A stretch of DNA of 6,760 nt, from contig URGY01000092.1 in the NCBI GenBank assembly GCA_900547505.1, forward strand, positions 1 to 6,760, written 5' to 3'. The translations under genes and the position numbers were made by a program. Source of the stretch: an uncultured Collinsella sp. (GTDB taxonomy: Bacteria; Actinomycetota; Coriobacteriia; Coriobacteriales; Coriobacteriaceae). This document shows positions 5,385 through 6,760 of the stretch, piece by piece. Under the pieces are notes generated by a model. That model did not search any database, was not told the origin of the DNA, and saw only the letters and a program-made list of their open reading frames with translations. Within the stretch, counting starts at the first letter, position 1. Each line of letters starts with the position of its first letter.

Positions 5385-6713
5385 CTAATCGATCTTGTTG
5401 TTGGTCAGACCGGCGCGGAACACGGTGGCGTCGCCATCGGCCTGGCTCGGATCGTAGAGGTTCAGGGCAGCCACGTACATGGCGGCAGCGGTGACCAGGT
5501 CGTCCTTGTAGGTGACCTCGTTGGGAGCGTGAGCCTGAGACTCGGCACCCGGGCCAAAGCCCACGCAGGGGATGCCATAGCGGCCCTGGATGGAAACACA
5601 GTTCGTGGAGAAGGTCCACTTGTCGCACAGTGGACGACCAGTGCGCTTGTCCATGCTGGGCTCGCAGCCGATGCGCTCGTCACCGAACATGGCCTTGTGG
5701 GCGTCGACGAGGGCCTTGACGTGCGGAGCGGTCTCCTTGTTGATCCACGTGGGGAAGTAAGCCTCGGTCTCGTAGACCTCGCCGGTCCAGGACGGACGGT
5801 CGTACATGTACATGGAGACCTTCACGTCGTCGCCGTACTTCTTGGCGGCCGGCAGGTTGCGGATCTCGTCCAGGCAGGACTCCCAGGTCTCACCGGCGGT
5901 CATGCGACGGTCGATGGAGATGGCGCAGGAATCAGCCACGGCGCAACGGCTGGGGCTGGTGTAGAAGATCTGGCTGACGGTGCAGGTGCCGCGGCCCAGG
6001 AAGCGGGCGTCCTCGAAGTGCTCGGGGTTGTACTTGGGGTCGAGCATCTTGACGAGACCCTTGATGTCGGTCGACTCGTCGCAGCCGTTGTTGTTGAGGG
6101 CGCGGACGTCGGCGATGATGTCGGCCATCTTGTAAATGGCGTTATCGCCGCGGTCGGGAGCGGAGCCGTGGCAGGAGGTGCCGTGAACGTCGACGCGAAT
6201 CTCCATGCGGCCGCGGTGACCGCGGTAGATGCCGCCGTCGGTGGGCTCGGTGGAAATGACGAACTCGGGCTTAATGCCGTCCTTGTTGTAGATGTACTGC
6301 CAGCACATGCCGTCGCAGTCCTCTTCCTGGACGGTGCCGACGACCATGATCTTATAGCCCTCAGGGATGAGACCCATGTCCTTCATCATCTTGGCAGCGT
6401 AGGTAGCGGAAGCCATGCCGCCCTCCTGGTCAGAGCCGCCGCGGCCGTAGATGATCTCGTCGGTCTCGTAGCCCTCGTAGGGATCGGCATCCCAGTTCTC
6501 GATGTTGCCGATGCCGACGGTGTCGATGTGGGAGTCGATGGCGATGATCTTGTCGCCCTCGCCCATAAAGCCCATGACGTTACCCAGGCCGTCGACCTTG
6601 ACCTCGTCATAGCCAAGGCTCTCCATCTCGGCCTTGATGCAAGCGACAACCTCACCCTCCTCGCAGGACTCAGAGGGATGGGAGATCATAGCGCGCAGAA
6701 AGCGAGTCATATC
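5385..6713 (-). CDS. ygeY: YgeY, selenium-metabolism-linked M20-family hydrolase, 5' end missing
   Basis: A member of the M20/ArgE-DapE metallohydrolase superfamily, closely resembling YgeY, the amidohydrolase/deacetylase encoded beside ygeW in selenium-linked purine clusters. Counting from the Met of MTRFLR, the di-metal site is complete: H61 in DSHIDTVG (with D63), D94 in [10 protein letters not shown], the catalytic/metal pair E129-E130 in VQEED, E155 in STEPT, and H394 in AHAPNE. The family blocks [31 protein letters not shown] and [21 protein letters not shown] are intact. Compared from memory with E. coli YgeY there is an extra loop of about 30 residues (about 205-237) and a C-terminal extension of about 20 residues. 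Genomic sequence ends at 6713 with a GAT codon before MTR; YgeY proteins normally have some 15-25 residues ahead of this point, so the true start is lost. The in-frame GTG at 6728, giving M/VYKRQ, is adapter. Its product would be a free amine or acid feeding YgeW chemistry; the substrate is unknown. Confidence 0.95.
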   Translation of the reverse strand, partial: DMTRFLRAMISHPSESCEEGEVVACIKAEMESLGYDEVKVDGLGNVMGFMGEGDKIIAIDSHIDTVGIGNIENWDADPYEGYETDEIIYGRGGSDQEGGMASATYAAKMMKDMGLIPEGYKIMVVGTVQEEDCDGMCWQYIYNKDGIKPEFVISTEPTDGGIYRGHRGRMEIRVDVHGTSCHGSAPDRGDNAIYKMADIIADVRALNNNGCDESTDIKGLVKMLDPKYNPEHFEDARFLGRGTCTVSQIFYTSPSRCAVADSCAISIDRRMTAGETWESCLDEIRNLPAAKKYGDDVKVSMYMYDRPSWTGEVYETEAYFPTWINKETAPHVKALVDAHKAMFGDERIGCEPSMDKRTGRPLCDKWTFSTNCVSIQGRYGIPCVGFGPGAESQAHAPNEVTYKDDLVTAAAMYVAALNLYDPSQADGDATVFRAGLTNNKID

Positions 6714-6760
6714 CTGTCTCTTATACACATCTCCGAGCCCACGAGACTACGCTGCATCTC
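6714..6760. other. Sequencing adapter (Nextera transposase end, index, P7 start), not genomic
   Basis: Bases 6714-6732 read CTGTCTCTTATACACATCT, the Nextera mosaic-end reverse complement; 6733-6747 read CCGAGCCCACGAGAC, the i7-side adapter; 6748-6755 (TACGCTGC) fit an 8-base i7 index; and 6756-6760 (ATCTC) begin the P7 primer region. The order and spacing are exactly those of read-through into a Nextera adapter. The biological sequence ends at 6713. Confidence 0.98.

Noticed and set aside
98..6713. Selenocysteine (in-frame TGA) codons or a SECIS-like element in these genes
   Set aside because: All recognised proteins are complete without TGA read-through; selenium in these systems is expected as a labile cofactor, not as selenocysteine.
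6714..6728. GTG start of ygeY giving the N-terminus MYKRQ
   Set aside because: These codons are sequencing adapter, not genome.
1..6760. CRISPR arrays, tRNA or rRNA genes, insertion sequences, phage genes
   Set aside because: No regularly spaced repeats, RNA gene signatures, transposase motifs or attachment-like repeats were seen; the window is accounted for by metabolic genes and short spacers.

Overview
The DNA is GC-rich (roughly 60-65% by eye) with closely packed genes, strong GGAGG-type ribosome binding sites and actinobacterial-style codon use. Gene content and protein style suggest an anaerobic gut Coriobacteriia, possibly Collinsella or a relative. This taxonomic guess is inference and was not checked by search. 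The window is a metagenome- or draft-assembly-type contig end. Its last 47 bases (6714-6760) are not genomic: they match the Illumina Nextera transposase adapter, an 8-base index and the start of the P7 primer region.

Layout, left to right. (1) 1-88, minus: the first 29 codons of a probable XdhC/CoxI-family protein that runs off the left edge. (2) 98-892, minus: yqeB. (3) 893-994: a short AT-rich divergent control region with an inverted repeat. (4) 995-1729, plus: yqeC. (5) 1730-1839: a convergent gap dominated by a perfect 24-bp inverted repeat. (6) 1840-3207, minus: a hydantoinase/dihydropyrimidinase. (7) 3216-3830, minus: a MocA/YgfJ-type nucleotidyltransferase, coupled to the hydantoinase. 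(8) 3918-3957: a strong intrinsic terminator. (9) 3981-5183, minus: ygeW, a knotted carbamoyltransferase. (10) 5184-5384: a 201-bp leader with hairpins. (11) 5385-6713, minus: ygeY, an M20-family hydrolase whose N-terminus is cut off by the adapter.

Taken together this is a selenium-dependent molybdenum hydroxylase (SDMH) locus of the kind found in the E. coli ygeW-ygeX-ygeY-hyuA-yqeA-yqeB-yqeC-ygfJ-ygfK-ssnA-ygfM-xdhD region and linked to anaerobic purine/urate breakdown in gut bacteria. YqeB, YqeC, the MocA-like protein and the XdhC-like protein would mature the molybdenum (and probably labile selenium) cofactor of a hydroxylase that is not in this window. The hydantoinase, YgeY and YgeW would act on ring-opened ureido/amide products, with YgeW a candidate carbamoyl-transfer step. 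The known families are described, but the gene order differs from E. coli: yqeC is inverted relative to its partners, and ygeX, ygfK, ssnA and xdhD are absent from the visible part. I see no wholly new system. The items most worth a second look are the adapter-derived false N-terminus, the 24-bp inverted repeat, the cysteine clusters of YqeC and the structured ygeW leader.
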